From positions 62,001 to 126,000 of the forward strand of contig JAAVTG010001010.1 of NCBI GenBank assembly GCA_011947345.1: a stretch of 64,000 bases of DNA, read 5' to 3'. Positions 34,132-44,844 of this stretch are shown piece after piece. The notes beneath the pieces are model-generated. The model ran no database searches. It saw only the letters and a program-made list of their open reading frames with translations, and had not been told where the DNA came from. The position numbers and the translations under genes were made by a program. The first letter of the stretch is position 1. Each line of letters begins with the position of its first letter. The DNA comes from Phytophthora quininea (lineage: Eukaryota; Oomycota; Peronosporomycetes; Peronosporales; Peronosporaceae).

Positions 34132-34764
34132 AAGCCAAGCGATGCAAGAAGCTTTTTATTAGTCGAGTGGCAGTGGCAGCGCACTCGAATTCATCCCCAA
34201 CCCAACAAATACAAGTCCGTTTAGCTGTCATTGCTGGCGAATGAATTCGTTATTAGGCACCGTGCTCGCGCTTGGTATCCACAGGATGAAGTATCGTGCC
34301 CAGGTTGGTATTGTACTTGCGGCTGCCGACAGGGTTCAAGACATCCGCAGCTGCAGACACATCTACTTTGGTCTTGATTCATGCGCCGGATCGATGGCGC
34401 AAAAGAAATCGTTGGTGTTGTTTATCGTGTTGACATTTTTCGTTGGTGTAATAGGCTCCTCCACCGAGCACGACGAGACGCCTTTGATCGACGACAAGAG
34501 ATTGAAAAGAGTTTGCGATGGGGTTTGAACGAGCATGCGGAAGTAAAACATGCGGCATCTTGCCTCGAAAGGCGCTGTTATTTTAATTTGGCATTACGCT
34601 GAAGGACCATTACTCCGCTCTCCTCTGCCAGTGCTCGCCTCTCGGCCAAGTGCCCATTCCAAACGCCGTTCTCAGTTCGCTCCGAATCTCAGTGCCCCCG
34701 ATTTGCCATTTGTGCGGCGTTCCCCATTCCCCACTGGAACGCCCCAGTACACGAGCACGCGAGG
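34132..34764. other. Intergenic region between PLAC8 genes
   Basis: Short plus frames (for example 34241-34528) have no recognised domain. One has a hydrophobic stretch (LVLFIVLTFFVGVIGSS), but its context is unclear and it is not called as a gene. Confidence 0.4.
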
Positions 34765-35549
34765 ATGCCAGAGCCCCTCAAATGCAGATCGACATCCAGC
34801 GGTTGGCGGCAGCGACCGAGACCAAGCAGACCGACTTCCCCGAAACTGCCCGTGATCACCATCGTCCCCGACGCCAACCCGACATGCTCCAGATCGAGGC
34901 GGGGACCGGCGGCAGCTGCGGCGGCGGCTCGACAACGCAGTCTAAACTCGACGTCCAAGCCGTGGAACGCCGGATTCGGTGACTGCTGCTGCTCGGTTGC
35001 ACCGACGTACTGCTGTATCGTTACGTGCTGTCCGTGCACCACCATTGCGTCGGTAAAAGAGTCCATGGGCGGCGGGTACGAGGTCACGTTGATGTACTAC
35101 GGCGCCTTGGCCTTTGGCATTCTGGTCTGCGTGGGTTTCGCAGCTTCCAACCATCCGACTGACAGTTCTCGCCAACATGTTGACGGACCTAGTGACCACT
35201 GGGCGTCTCCGGTACAACCAGTAGAAGAAGACGACAGTCAACACGGACTAAGCAGTATGATCATGTGGGGGCTTCGGCGCTGCTGCTGCTCTCAGTCTTT
35301 TTGATTGGTGTGTGGCGATTGCGGTCGCTGACCCGACGAAGCCTCGGCATTCGAGGGTCAAAGACGGTCGACTGCCTCTCCAGCTTCTTCTGCTGCTTCT
35401 GCGTCATCTCTCAGCTGCACCTTGAGCTCAAGTGTCACCACGAACAACCGGCCGTGGCAAGACAACCACAGTCCAACCGACGTCAAGGGAACGACACGCT
35501 GGCCGCGGCGTGTTCTGTGGACACATTGGCGCCGTATGCCGCCATGTAG
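34765..35549 (+). pseudogene. PLAC8-family gene 2, frame-broken and with uncertain start
   Basis: The PLAC8 core is WNAGFGDCCCSVAPTYCCIV followed by TCCPCTTIASVKE, then helices MYYGALAFGILVCVGFA and ALLLLSVFLIGVWRLR, and a C-terminal Cys cluster FFCCFCVISQLHLELKCH. The two halves lie in different frames; the switch is at a GGGGG run near 35267, consistent with one lost G. Upstream of the core the frames alternate and no start codon can be fixed; ATGs at 34768 and 34782 are candidates. The domain order and position next to PLAC8 gene 1 indicate tandem duplication. Whether it is truly broken or mis-sequenced cannot be decided here. Confidence 0.6.
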
Positions 35550-35957
35550 CTGATGTTGCTACCGTGTCAAGCCAGTCGAAAGAGCTATAAAATTGTCAAT
35601 CAATTAAGTGCTGAAATGCTCCAACATTGTGCTGCTCCAGCGACCAGGTTGGCGAATGCAACGTGGAGTTCAAGCTCAATGAAAATGCAGAACTATCCGA
35701 CCGCGTAAAATGAATCAAACTCGGCAGACAGCGTGATTGACGGTGGAACAGCCTCCCATCAGCCGTTGAAAGCACATCGAGGGCGGTCAAATGGATATGT
35801 CACGCATAGATACATCCACCAGTTCCACAACTCTAGCAATGACCATTTTCCTGACGTGACCAAGGTCAGACCAGATACCGGTGTTGGGACTGCGGCCATC
35901 GAGCTCGAATTCATTCATTCCACAATCTTCCTCGTTCTCCACAACCAACATCTCGCC
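35550..35957. other. Upstream region of elicitin-like gene 1
   Basis: About 400 bp without a supported gene. Its last 45 bp hold the initiator-like element listed at 35915-35929. Confidence 0.45.
35915..35929 (+). promoter_or_regulatory. Oomycete initiator-like element before elicitin-like gene 1
   Basis: TCATTCCACAATCTT closely matches the oomycete Inr core (consensus TCAYTYYNCAWTTT-like). It lies 29-43 bp upstream of the ATG at 35958, the usual spacing for Phytophthora transcripts. Confidence 0.55.
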
Positions 35958-36311
35958 ATGAAGACCTCGAGTTTCATCGCTGCTACTGCTGCCACTATCG
36001 CTGCTATTACCTCCCCGATGGTTGCTGCTGAAGAATGCTCGACGCTTACTCTGGTGGTGACGTTGCTGCCGCTGCTTACCGACGCCAACACTTGCTCCTC
36101 CAACACGGGCTACACGCTGTATCCGTTCACGGGACTCCCCACGTCGGACGAACTCACCAAAATCTGTGCGGACACGACGTGCACCAAGGTGCTGGCGGAG
36201 GCCGTCGCTCTGGACTTGCCAGACTGCACCATCACGTACGACGGTGTCGAATACAACGTCAAGGACGAGCTCACGCTGTACGCGACGACCTGCGGCGTGT
36301 CCCGCAAGTAA
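35958..36311 (+). CDS. Elicitin-like secreted protein
   Basis: 117 aa from the ATG at 35958. A signal peptide of about 24 residues (MKTSSFIAATAATIAAITSP, ending VAA) precedes a compact domain with exactly six Cys in elicitin spacing: EECS, NTCS, KICADTTC, LPDC and TTCG. The YTLYPFTGLP and LPDCTITYDG segments match the elicitin fold, which binds sterols in a hydrophobic cavity and is recognised by many plants. It lacks a long C-terminal Ser/Thr domain, so it is a short elicitin-like (ELL) type. Its frame is intact and it has an initiator-like element just upstream. Confidence 0.85.
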   Translation: MKTSSFIAATAATIAAITSPMVAAEECSTLTLVVTLLPLLTDANTCSSNTGYTLYPFTGLPTSDELTKICADTTCTKVLAEAVALDLPDCTITYDGVEYNVKDELTLYATTCGVSRK

Positions 36312-36437
36312 ATGTTGTTCTGTTCCAACCAAAGTTTTGGCCTGGGCAACCTCTAAATCAATGAAGTGTCGTGCAAACATCCTCTATTCATTCCGAAAAC
36401 ACATTACGCTTTATGAATATGTTGGTGTGGAATTCAT

Positions 36438-36740
36438 CTAGTTGCGTTTGCGGTCAGTGTCCACCCCGCATCTCCCTGCGTAGTCTGTCAGCTCCGTCCT
36501 CACGTTCAGTTGGGTCGCTTCAAAGTCGATGGTGCAGTCGGGTAGATTTTGTCCATGCAGTCCTCCAGCACGCCGACGGACGTGGGTTGGCGCAGATTGC
36601 TGTCATTTGCTCGTCAGTGGGCTTGCCCGTGAACGGGTAGATTTTGTAGCCCTCTCGTCGGCGCATGTGTTGGCGTCGCCAAGTAGCGGCAGTGGTTTGA
36701 AGACGAGCGTCATGGTGGAACAGGTTTCGGCGGCAACGAG
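36438..36740 (-). pseudogene. Second elicitin-like gene, several frame breaks
   Basis: Read on the minus strand, successive frames give an elicitin-like domain: AAETCSTMTLVFKPLPLL, NTCADE, GYKIYPFTGKPTDEQMTAIC, VLEDCMDK, PDCTIDFEATQLNVRTELTD and a last Cys in GRCGVDTDRKRN, stop at 36438. All six Cys are represented, but at least three single-base frame changes (near 36650, 36580, 36540) are needed to read it. A hydrophobic start (MATLLLPLVFF) near 36800-36833 could be its signal peptide on a separate exon. It is convergent with elicitin-like gene 1. Either a decaying paralogue or a poorly sequenced gene. Confidence 0.6.
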
Positions 36741-37351
36741 ATGTGGTGAAGTAAAACGGAAAATGAACATTGATATCAATGTGGAGTGGGTGCGGTGACT
36801 AGAAAAATACCAAAGGCAGCAATAACGTTGCCATGAAGCTGCTGTGATGCCGATCTGAAGATTGAGTTGGTTCGTCTGAAGAAGTAACAACAGGTTTGAG
36901 TGGAGGTTTCGCAGCGACTTGGCGTCGTGGATATGTTGCTGTTTCGACAACTATTTCATCAAGATCTGCAACTGCAACGTTGATATTACCTTCTGGTGAA
37001 AAAGATGCTAAGGTGCTGGGCTGCTGCTGTCGTTTGAATCGCACGGTGACATCATCTCAACGGCGTGAGAATTTCCTTAGCCATCTCCTTCTAGCTTTTA
37101 CGCTTCGAATGCTACCAGCACCAAGTCGGTGTCTTAATTTCGACTGAAAGTGTTATCGCAAAGCATCGACGATAATATTTCGCACACATCCCGAGCTTCG
37201 CTTTCAAGAGGAAGAGCATTGCAAACAAAATTTAATCAGACGGCCATCTTCTGCTCGGGTCCACAATGAAAGACTTTGTTGCAATGATACTGTAAGTCGT
37301 TTATTTCGTGATAATAATATGGTACGAATTTTTGCTGTCTAATATGGCACT
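36741..37351. other. Region between elicitin-like gene 2 and the aspartic protease
   Basis: No complete gene is supported. The possible signal-peptide exon of elicitin-like gene 2 lies at about 36800-36833 on the minus strand. Confidence 0.35.
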
Positions 37352-39110
37352 TCATGCTCGATACGACAGTTTCCTCTCCGGTACGGAGGTCATCGTCGAC
37401 GGTGTGTTGGGGTTGAGTCGGACGGAAGGAGACGATGCCAATCGGTATCCTGTTGTGGCAGGTGCTCCACCGTTCATGATCGGAACCATTGTAGGAGGGG
37501 TGGTGTAGGCTTCCACGATGTACACGGAACTGGGCTGTGCGGGCGTTTGCAGCAGGTTGCAGTCCAGTTGATCGTTCGCGTACAAACTACGCTGCACACT
37601 CGGCTGGTTCTGTTGGGCCTGCAGCGATTCAAGCTCTCGCATGAGCTTTCGACGCCTCCACCAGAAGTATCCGTAGGCTACCAATGCCAGGATGATACAG
37701 ACGATCGCTACAATCACCACGTACATCCACCACTGCCAGAAGAAACATGGCTTGCCCGAGAACGGGAAGTAGCTGCTTAGTAGGCTGCTCTTGCGGTCCG
37801 AGGAGCCCACGCAGTCGCAAAAAGAGTCTTCGTTGTTACTCAGCGTCTCCACCGTAATCGTCTTGCTGGACGTGACGCCGTTGGGGCAGTTCTCCGCCAC
37901 CGCCAGCCCCACACGCTCGTTATCGCGGTCGTGGACTGTGAACAAGCCATCCATGAACACATCGCCCAGCAGAGTGAAGTCGCCCTCGGAAATACCAAAC
38001 ACGCGGCACGCCGACTCGCCTTGTCCTGTGGAGACTACAATCGGTCGCCAAATGTACTCGGCCGGAATGGTGACGGTCATCTGCTGGGATTTCTCGCCGT
38101 CTACTGCAAGCGAGATCGTCAACCCTGGCAGCGAGTAAATGATCGAGGCAGAATTGGTCGGGTCGCACTCGGTCGAGCAACAGGTCGAGGAATCGTCAAA
38201 AAGCTGTCACTCACGTCCGACGCGATGGCTTCCACCTGCGACTTAAGTTCGTTCACCACCGCCGAGTAGACGCTGGATGGAAAGGCCAAATTGCTGGTAC
38301 CCGAGTCGATAATGGCTCTGGGGAGTTGATGGTCTCGCAGTCGACGTCCAAGCTCGTGCCGTTCACACTCACGTCCGTGACAATCACGTTGTAGTACTTC
38401 TCCTGCACCAATGGAGTGTACACGATCTCGCCCGAGTGATAGCTCTCTCCGTTGGGTCCTTCTGCCCCGCCCAGCAAGAACTCTCCTGCGTACAGATACG
38501 AGTTGTCGTTGATGGAGAAGTTGCTCAAACTCATGGCCTGCAGAGCTCCGCACATGAGCAGGCTGAAGGTATTGTCCAGATTGTCGGCGCTCTTGACCGT
38601 GTCAAAGTACGGCACGGGCGGGTCGCTCGATGGCGACGCAATGGCCTGATAGCCCAGCCCGATGATGCCATCGTACCCCGTCGAGATGAAGCTGTCCTGG
38701 CTCGTGATCTCGGCGAACGGCATGCTCTCGACCGTGCCCAGACCCTGTCCGGAGAAAGTGTCTTTGACGACCTCGCCGCTCCAGGAGCCGCTGACGTAGC
38801 TGACGCTGACGCTCGTGCCTTGGTCCACGCACGTGTCCGAGTCCGAGCACGAGTAGAGGTTCTCGTTGGTCAGCGAGCAGCAGTCGGCCGTGACGACGGC
38901 CGTGTTGGCCGAGCCAGTGTCCAGCAGCAGGTTGAAGGCCGTGGCGCTGGAGCTGCCCGAGCTGGACGAGTACAGCGTCGAGCCGATGTCCACCTCGACG
39001 TAGTAGGCCAGGCCCGAGCTCAGGCCGAAGAGTTTCTGCTGCAGCACGGCGCCATGCACGCGGCCGCACGCGAGCACAGACAGCGCCAACGAGCACACGG
39101 CGACTCGCAT
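37352..39110 (-). CDS. Membrane-anchored pepsin-type aspartic protease, two frame breaks
   Basis: The ATG at 39110 opens a signal peptide ([20 protein letters not shown]). The first catalytic motif is [13 protein letters not shown] and the second [13 protein letters not shown], both with the essential Asp; YDGIIGLGY is the usual flap-side segment. After the protease domain a 25-residue membrane helix ([20 protein letters not shown]) is followed by a basic cytosolic tail of about 100 residues, so it is a type I membrane enzyme with BACE-like topology. Two single-base losses interrupt the frame: a C-run near 38320, just before AIIDSG, and a T-run near 38200. Corrected length is about 586 aa. 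Substrate unknown; surface or secretory-pathway processing is inferred. Confidence 0.85.
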
Positions 39111-39904
39111 CTGTGCCTGGGAAATCGAGTAGTGGCGCCGGAGATTGCGGACTCTCGAGCTGGCGTCGTGCAAGACATGTCCTGGTGCCGCTGCCGGCGC
39201 GATCGCCTGTCAGAACCGATGGCGCGCGTCACAGATGGAATGGACAGCTGGTATGGTTATCATGGAAGGCCTGCGGGCAATCGATGCCCTGCTATATTAG
39301 ATGCCATTATTCCGCCCGTTGGACTGTGCCGCTTCAAGCACTATCTCGGATCAAGTCTCGCAGGCACAGTGGGATGTCCCAGGCGTCTGGACCAATCCGC
39401 GCGCGCGGATGCTCTCGCCCGATCGTCCTCGTGGCCACTTTGGGCCTGAGATCTGTCACCCGAGCCGGCCGTAAACCGTGCAGTCAAACATGGGGGAAAG
39501 CAAGTTGTCCTCCGATTGAGCTGGGAGCTGCTCTCCGCTCTAACAGATCCATCGAGCTCCCTACGCCAAGATGTGGCGGCGACTGAAGAAAGAGAGAGCA
39601 GCTCCTTCCGATCGTTATGAGAGACAGGGGCGCAATCGTCATCAGCTGCACCCTGTGCAAATCTGTCCAACATGAGCTTTGACAAGTTGTCAACAACGTT
39701 GCTGCAGTACGAGCAAAGTGATAACTCGGCCATGACAGCGTTACGCTTCATTGCTTGAAGGCAGCAACGCGTCCAATCTCGGCACCACCGATCGACACAT
39801 TCGCTGCCTTGATACTTGTCGTTCAACCACCCAAATTCCAGGACGGTGCTGCCCGAAATGTGTGGTCGATCGACGCATTCCCCCACCTCACTGCCATTTT
39901 CGCC
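39111..39904. promoter_or_regulatory. Divergent region between aspartic protease (-) and secreted protein (+)
   Basis: About 790 bp. A 288-codon minus frame crosses this region (40207-39341) but overlaps the secreted-protein gene and has no domain; it is not called. Confidence 0.35.
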
Positions 39905-40510
39905 ATGCGGGTCGCTACCCTGCTCGTCTGCATCTTCACTACTGCTTCCTTGCTGCCATTTAGCCAGGCTGCAGTGCTGTGGCTGTTTGACGGAGCGACG
40001 TCGCCCCGTTCCGCCGTCAGGTTCGACGCCACCATGCTGGATCAGTGGGTGTCCCTCACCAAGTGCTTTAACGACCGCGCGCACTGGGCTATCTGGAACA
40101 AGCTCGCTGATGGAGAACGTTTGCTGTTTTTCCTCAAAGAAAGCTGCGTCGGCGTATCCGTTGCCACGCCCGCTGCTGCCAACGGCATCCTCAACTTTGC
40201 CGACCAAGCGGTGGACATGACCGGCGAGGTTTCGTCCTTCCGCACGTGGAAAGCTGGCATGCGTGCGATCCCAACTGTACTCCTTCCGCGCTACACGAGT
40301 CCTACAGAAAACACCACCAAAACTCCCCCACCGACGCAGAAGTCCTCATTGCCAGCAAGCTCTGCACATGACACGCTTGAGCTAATCAGGCCTGGTCTTG
40401 AGCTAAGGGTTTATCGAAGTAGGGTTTGTAAACCGTATTTGATATTAAGTACGCATTCGTTAAGTTCGGCTCCATTTTCACCAACTCCAACGGCCCAAAG
40501 CGGCCACTAG
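39905..40510 (+). CDS. Small secreted protein, possibly crystallin-like
   Basis: The ATG at 39905 gives a clear signal peptide ([20 protein letters not shown], cleavage near SQA). The next 95 residues have the pattern AAVLWLFDG ... [18 protein letters not shown] ... GERLLFFL ... SCVGV ... GEVSSFRTW, reminiscent of a beta/gamma-crystallin-like fold in which two Cys could pair. This assignment is weak. The C-terminal 70 residues are Thr/Pro-rich and run to a stop at 40510, only 12 bp before the CRNKL1 start codon, so the true 3' end or an intron may have been missed. Confidence 0.45.
   Translation: MRVATLLVCIFTTASLLPFSQAAVLWLFDGATSPRSAVRFDATMLDQWVSLTKCFNDRAHWAIWNKLADGERLLFFLKESCVGVSVATPAAANGILNFADQAVDMTGEVSSFRTWKAGMRAIPTVLLPRYTSPTENTTKTPPPTQKSSLPASSAHDTLELIRPGLELRVYRSRVCKPYLILSTHSLSSAPFSPTPTAQSGH
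40469..40486 (+). promoter_or_regulatory. Initiator-like element before CRNKL1
   Basis: GCTCCATTTTCACCAACT resembles the oomycete Inr and lies about 36 bp upstream of the ATG at 40522. It falls inside the 3' part of the preceding frame, another sign that that gene may end earlier. Confidence 0.4.
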
Positions 40511-40521
40511 TGACTGCCACC

Positions 40522-42641
40522 ATGATGAAGAAGAGCGTGGTCAAGAACCGCGCGCCAGCGCCCATCCAGATCACGGCGGAGCAGATCCTGCTGGAGGCCA
40601 ACCAGCGCAAGGAGGACCTGGCGCAGCCTCCGCGGCGGCGCATCACCGATGCCGCCGAGCTGCAGGAGTACCGAATGGGCAAGCGCAAGGGCTTCGAGGA
40701 CGAACTGCGCCGCCAGCGACACCACATCGGCACGTGGATGAAATATGCCGTTTGGGAAGAGAGCCAGGAGGAGTTCGCCCGCGCGCGCAGCGTCTTCGAG
40801 CGTGCGCTGGACGTGGACTACAAGACACCCACGGTCTGGCTCAAGTACGCGGAGATGGAGATGCGCCACAAGTTCGTCAACCACGCGCGCAACGTCTGGG
40901 ACCGAGCAGTGACGCTGCTGCCCCGAGTGGCGCAGTTTTGGTACAAATACGCCTTCATGGAGGAGATGCTGGGCAATCTACAGGTCGCTAGACGCGTGTT
41001 TGAGCGCTGGATGGAGTGGCAGCCTGACGACCAGGCCTGGTACTCGTACATCAAGCTGGAGATGCGAGCCAAAGACATGAACAGAGCTAGAGCACTCTAT
41101 GAACGCTACGTCAACTGCCATCCAGGAGAGAAAGCTTACATTAAGTACGCCAAGTGGGAGGAGAAGAGTCAACGGCAGTTGGCATTGGCTAGGAAAGTCT
41201 ATGAGCGAGCACTGGAGGAACTACGCAGTGACGAGAAGACAGAGCTCATCTACTTGGCCTTTGCGCAGTTTGAAGAGCGATGCAGAGAGATCGAGCGAGC
41301 TAGAGCAGTGTTCAAATATGCTCTGGATACGCTGCCCAAGGAAGAGGCGCCTGCACTGTACAGCGCCTTTATTACATTCGAGAAACAGCACGGAGATAAA
41401 GAACGCATTGAGGAAGTGGTGATCGCTAAGAGAAGAGTGGTGTACGAGCAGCAGGTGGCGAAGAACGCGCTGGACTACGACTCGTGGCTCGAGTACATTA
41501 AACTGGAGGAGAACGAGGCTGCAACGTCGCAGTCTTTCGGTCTGGTTCGTGAAGTCTACGAACGTGCCATTGCTAACGTCCCACCTATTCAGGAAAAGAA
41601 GTACTGGCGCAGATACATCTACCTTTGGATCAAGTACGCGTTGTTTGAGGAGCTGCTGGCCGGTGACAACGACGACAGCGGCAGCTCCTCGGAGCGATGC
41701 AAACAGGTATACAAGACCTGCTTGAAGCTGATCCCACACGAAAAGTTCACATTCGCCAAGATCTGGATACTCTACGCGAAGTTTCTGATCCGCCAGCGTG
41801 ACGTGCAAAGCGCACGGCAGACATTCGGCGAGGCTCTTGGTCGCTGCCCAAAGAAGCTTTTACGAGTTACATCGAACTAGAACTCATGATGGGCGAGATT
41901 GATCGCTGCCGCAAAATCTACATGCGGTTCCTTGAGTTTGACGCTCAAAACTGCGAGACGTGGCAAAAGTACGCGATGCTGGAGCGGCAGGTGGGTGAGA
42001 TCGAGCGAGCCCGCGCTATCTACGAGTTGGCGATTCAGCAGCCAGTGCTGGACATGCCCGAGATGATCTGGAAGCACTACATTGACTTCGAGATCGAGAA
42101 CGATGAGCGTGAGAACACTCGCGCACTCTACGAGCGATTGCTTGAGCGCACCAAACACGTTAAGGTCTGGATAAGCTTCGCACAATTCGAGGCAGCGTTG
42201 CCTAGTGAGGAAAATGCTTTGAATGAGGATCTAGATCCTGCACGCGATGTGTTTGAGCGTGCGCTTCGCTACATGAAGGAAGAAGGCCGTGAAGAACTGA
42301 AGGAGGACCGTGTGCTGTGCATGGAGACTTGGCTAGAGATGGAGAAGAAGAATGGCGACGCCAAGATGATCCGAAAGGTTAGCGACATGCTACCGCGCAA
42401 GGTCACCAAGCAACGCATGGCGTACGCACAAGATGGGGTACGTTTCCTTGTCCAAACATTGTGTTATTAGATACTGACTGCTTTTCATGTTGTGCAGACG
42501 GAGCTTGGTCTTGAAGAATACACAGACTACATTTTCCCAGACGACGAGCAGGCCCAGTCACACCTCAAGCTGCTACAAGCTGCGCAGCTTTGGAAACAAA
42601 AGAAGCGTGCGCGGGAGGAAGCGGCACAGCAACAGGAGTAG
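40522..42641 (+). CDS. CRNKL1: Crooked-neck-like splicing factor (CRNKL1/Clf1), HAT repeats, one frame break
   Basis: Exons 40522-42437 and 42498-42641 around a 60-nt intron; about 686 aa, the usual size. The N-terminus ([20 protein letters not shown]) is diagnostic of Clf1/CRNKL1. More than ten half-a-TPR (HAT) repeats follow, such as [40 protein letters not shown] and [20 protein letters not shown]. It is a scaffold of the Prp19/NTC complex in the activated spliceosome. Near 41858 one T appears missing from a TTTT run, splitting the frame between CPKK and [17 protein letters not shown]; because the gene is essential this is probably a sequence error. Confidence 0.93.
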
Positions 42642-42903
42642 ACAGACGAGTAAATGTGCAGGTATCATCGGCATGTTATTAGCTCTTCGCCAGCATTTTG
42701 ATCGCTTCGCTTTGACGCGTCGCCTACTGGATGCATATCCGATACAGCCGCTGCTTGAAGGCGTGCATTATCCAGCTGGCCTTCTAGAGTTTTAGCTCTG
42801 GTGACGATGGCGACTTCATAAATGCCCTTACAGGACAGGTACTTCTCGATTCCCACACGACTTTGTTGTGCGTACAATCATTTTGACTCTGAGCAAATCC
42901 GTC

Positions 42904-44063
42904 ATGAGCTTCCTCCTCAGCCCCGAAGACTCGAAAACGCTGGCGGAGGCGTTGGCCTTTATCGACACGTTCGAGGACTCGCCTGGCAGCGCCAAGCCGT
43001 CTCTTAGCGCTGTGGTCGTCGATAACATTTCGTCCGTAAGAAGCAGGCGGAACAACGCCCAATATTCGGCTCGCTATCGGATCAAGAAGAAGAATGAAGC
43101 GTCTGAATTGAGCGAGCAGGTCACGAGTCTCGAGAGACAGCTACAGCGACTGCAGCAGAGTCGACAAGATCACCCGCATCCGAAAGTCGGCGGTGTGGGA
43201 TTAATACGCACCGGTATGTCATTTCAATGGCTGGAAGAAGCCGCCAGACAACATCTCGAACGGAAAAAAGCAGAGCAACTAAATGCACAGCTAAAGAGGC
43301 TTCTGGTGCTGGTGACGGAGAGCTCGACATCTCTACAGACGGTGGTACAAAACCTGCAGAATGTACGTCGTCAAGGCGCTGCAGTGGCCGCGTGCCCGTC
43401 TTCTTCTCCACAGGGGCTGTCCTTAAGCAGCAACGAAGCCACTCCGCAGCTTGTTGATCTTCGTATCTGCATGGACCAAATGTACGCCGACGCGACGGCA
43501 AAATTTGCTTCCGAAGTTGCAGCCACGGACGATGAAACCTCTTTCCACTCGCAGATGACAAAGGCGTCAGTCAAATTGTCGTCTTCGATGCCGCTGACTT
43601 CCGACTTTGATACTGCAAGTCGCCTGCTGTGGAATGGCATGCAGATCCGACACAGCCACTGCTGCAAGCAACGCGTTCAACGTGTGCTCGAGAGCGCCAA
43701 CTCCAGTGTCAAGAGCTACGTGGTTCCAGTCCAAGGCCAGGAGCTACACGGGGTCACTTTTGTGCGCAAATTCCAAGAGCGAGGCCGCATCCTGTACATG
43801 TGGACGTCCGCTGTGCTTCCTCCTCAACACAAACGCAATATCCTCTATCGAGAGAAAGGTGGGCCGTGCTCTCCCAAACTACCAGCAATCCAGAGCACGG
43901 CTGCGTCTTCAACATCGACTACGAAGCTTTTAGCGAACGACACAGCCACGAGCTACCAGAGACGACGAGCGTTTTGTGCAGCCGCGTGGTCAATCTTCTG
44001 AGCAGCACACTTCGAACGTATCACGAGCAGGTGCGCAACGAGACGTTGGTCACTTCACTCTGA
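42904..44063 (+). CDS. bZIP-like transcription factor of oomycete type, one frame break
   Basis: The ATG at 42904 gives MSFLLSPEDSKTLAEALAFI. Residues about 42-80 contain a basic region with the N-x7-R signature (RRNNAQYSARYRIKKKNE) followed by a short Leu/hydrophobic heptad zipper (LSEQVTSLERQLQRLQ). The C-terminal 200 residues resemble the conserved domain of the large oomycete family often labelled M96/bZIP-like. Near 43862 one base seems lost in a G-run: the first frame ends at 44001, the correct one continues WAVLSQTTSNPEHGCVFNID and stops at 44063, about 386 aa. The neighbouring gene at 44188 is a shorter relative. Confidence 0.7.
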
Positions 44064-44187
44064 CACCAGCAATCGCACCCACGGGACTTTCCTCGCCTTG
44101 TTCACTTCGAAATCTCAGTTGCTGGTTGACGTCTCCTCATTAGACGTTTTGCCACACACAAGGCGAGTCGAGTCAATTCTCCTTCGG

Positions 44188-44667
44188 ATGAGTCTCCTCC
44201 TGGAAGCGACCGCAACCGACGAGCCGTTCGCAGTCCCCGACATGCTGGCGCTGCTGGATGTGGAGGTCAATTGGCCGCGAGAGTTGCTGACCCCAACGGC
44301 GACTACGAAAGAGAAGGCGAGCAAACCCAAGCGAGGTCGAATGACGGCTCCGTCTCCTCGGCCGCGACTGCGCAACAAGGGCAAGATCGAGATCCTGCGG
44401 CGTGAGATCAAAGCGCTCGAGGCGGAGCTGGTCCAGCGTCAGAAAGTAGCGGCGGAGCACCCAGAGAGCGCTGAGAAACGCCGAGCCAGGTCGATCTGGA
44501 AAGTGCTCGCGACCAAGCAGAAGCAGGAGCTACAACACGCAGAAGAACGCAACAGAGCGCTCAAGGAGATGCTGTCGCAGCAGTTCCGACTGGTGGCGGC
44601 CATGACCGAAGTGCTGGAGGAGTGGAAGCGACTGCCCAACCCAGAGACCTCCAGTGTGTGCCTGTAG
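44188..44667 (+). CDS. Short bZIP/M96-like paralogue
   Basis: 159 aa from the ATG at 44188. The N-terminus (MSLLLEATATDEPFAVPDML) resembles that of the preceding gene. A basic stretch (KPKRGRM, RPRLRNKGK) leads into a charged helix (IEILRREIKALEAELVQRQK) and a second helix (ELQHAEERNRALKEMLSQQF) ending EVLEEWKRLPN. It lacks the long C-terminal domain of its neighbour, and its basic region does not fit the N-x7-R rule. It may be a truncated tandem duplicate or a dimerisation partner; the frame itself is intact. Confidence 0.55.
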   Translation: MSLLLEATATDEPFAVPDMLALLDVEVNWPRELLTPTATTKEKASKPKRGRMTAPSPRPRLRNKGKIEILRREIKALEAELVQRQKVAAEHPESAEKRRARSIWKVLATKQKQELQHAEERNRALKEMLSQQFRLVAAMTEVLEEWKRLPNPETSSVCL

Positions 44668-44844
44668 TAGTTAGGTGTCGTCGTCATGAGCAATAAAGTG
44701 AAGCTCCAGTTCATGACGATTTTCTGTGGGTTCTTGACGAAAAAGTATCTTATTGAAACCTATACACTATCATAGTTCATGCGCTTCACCCATCATCCCA
44801 GTCACAACGCGATTGCCCTTGTGAGCTCGCAAAGTGCTGTTCGA

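Noticed and set aside
34241..34528. 95-codon frame with a hydrophobic stretch
   Set aside because: No conserved feature, start codon or context supports it as a gene.
39341..40207. 288-codon minus-strand frame
   Set aside because: It overlaps the plus-strand gene with a clear signal peptide, has no recognisable domain and an uneven composition.
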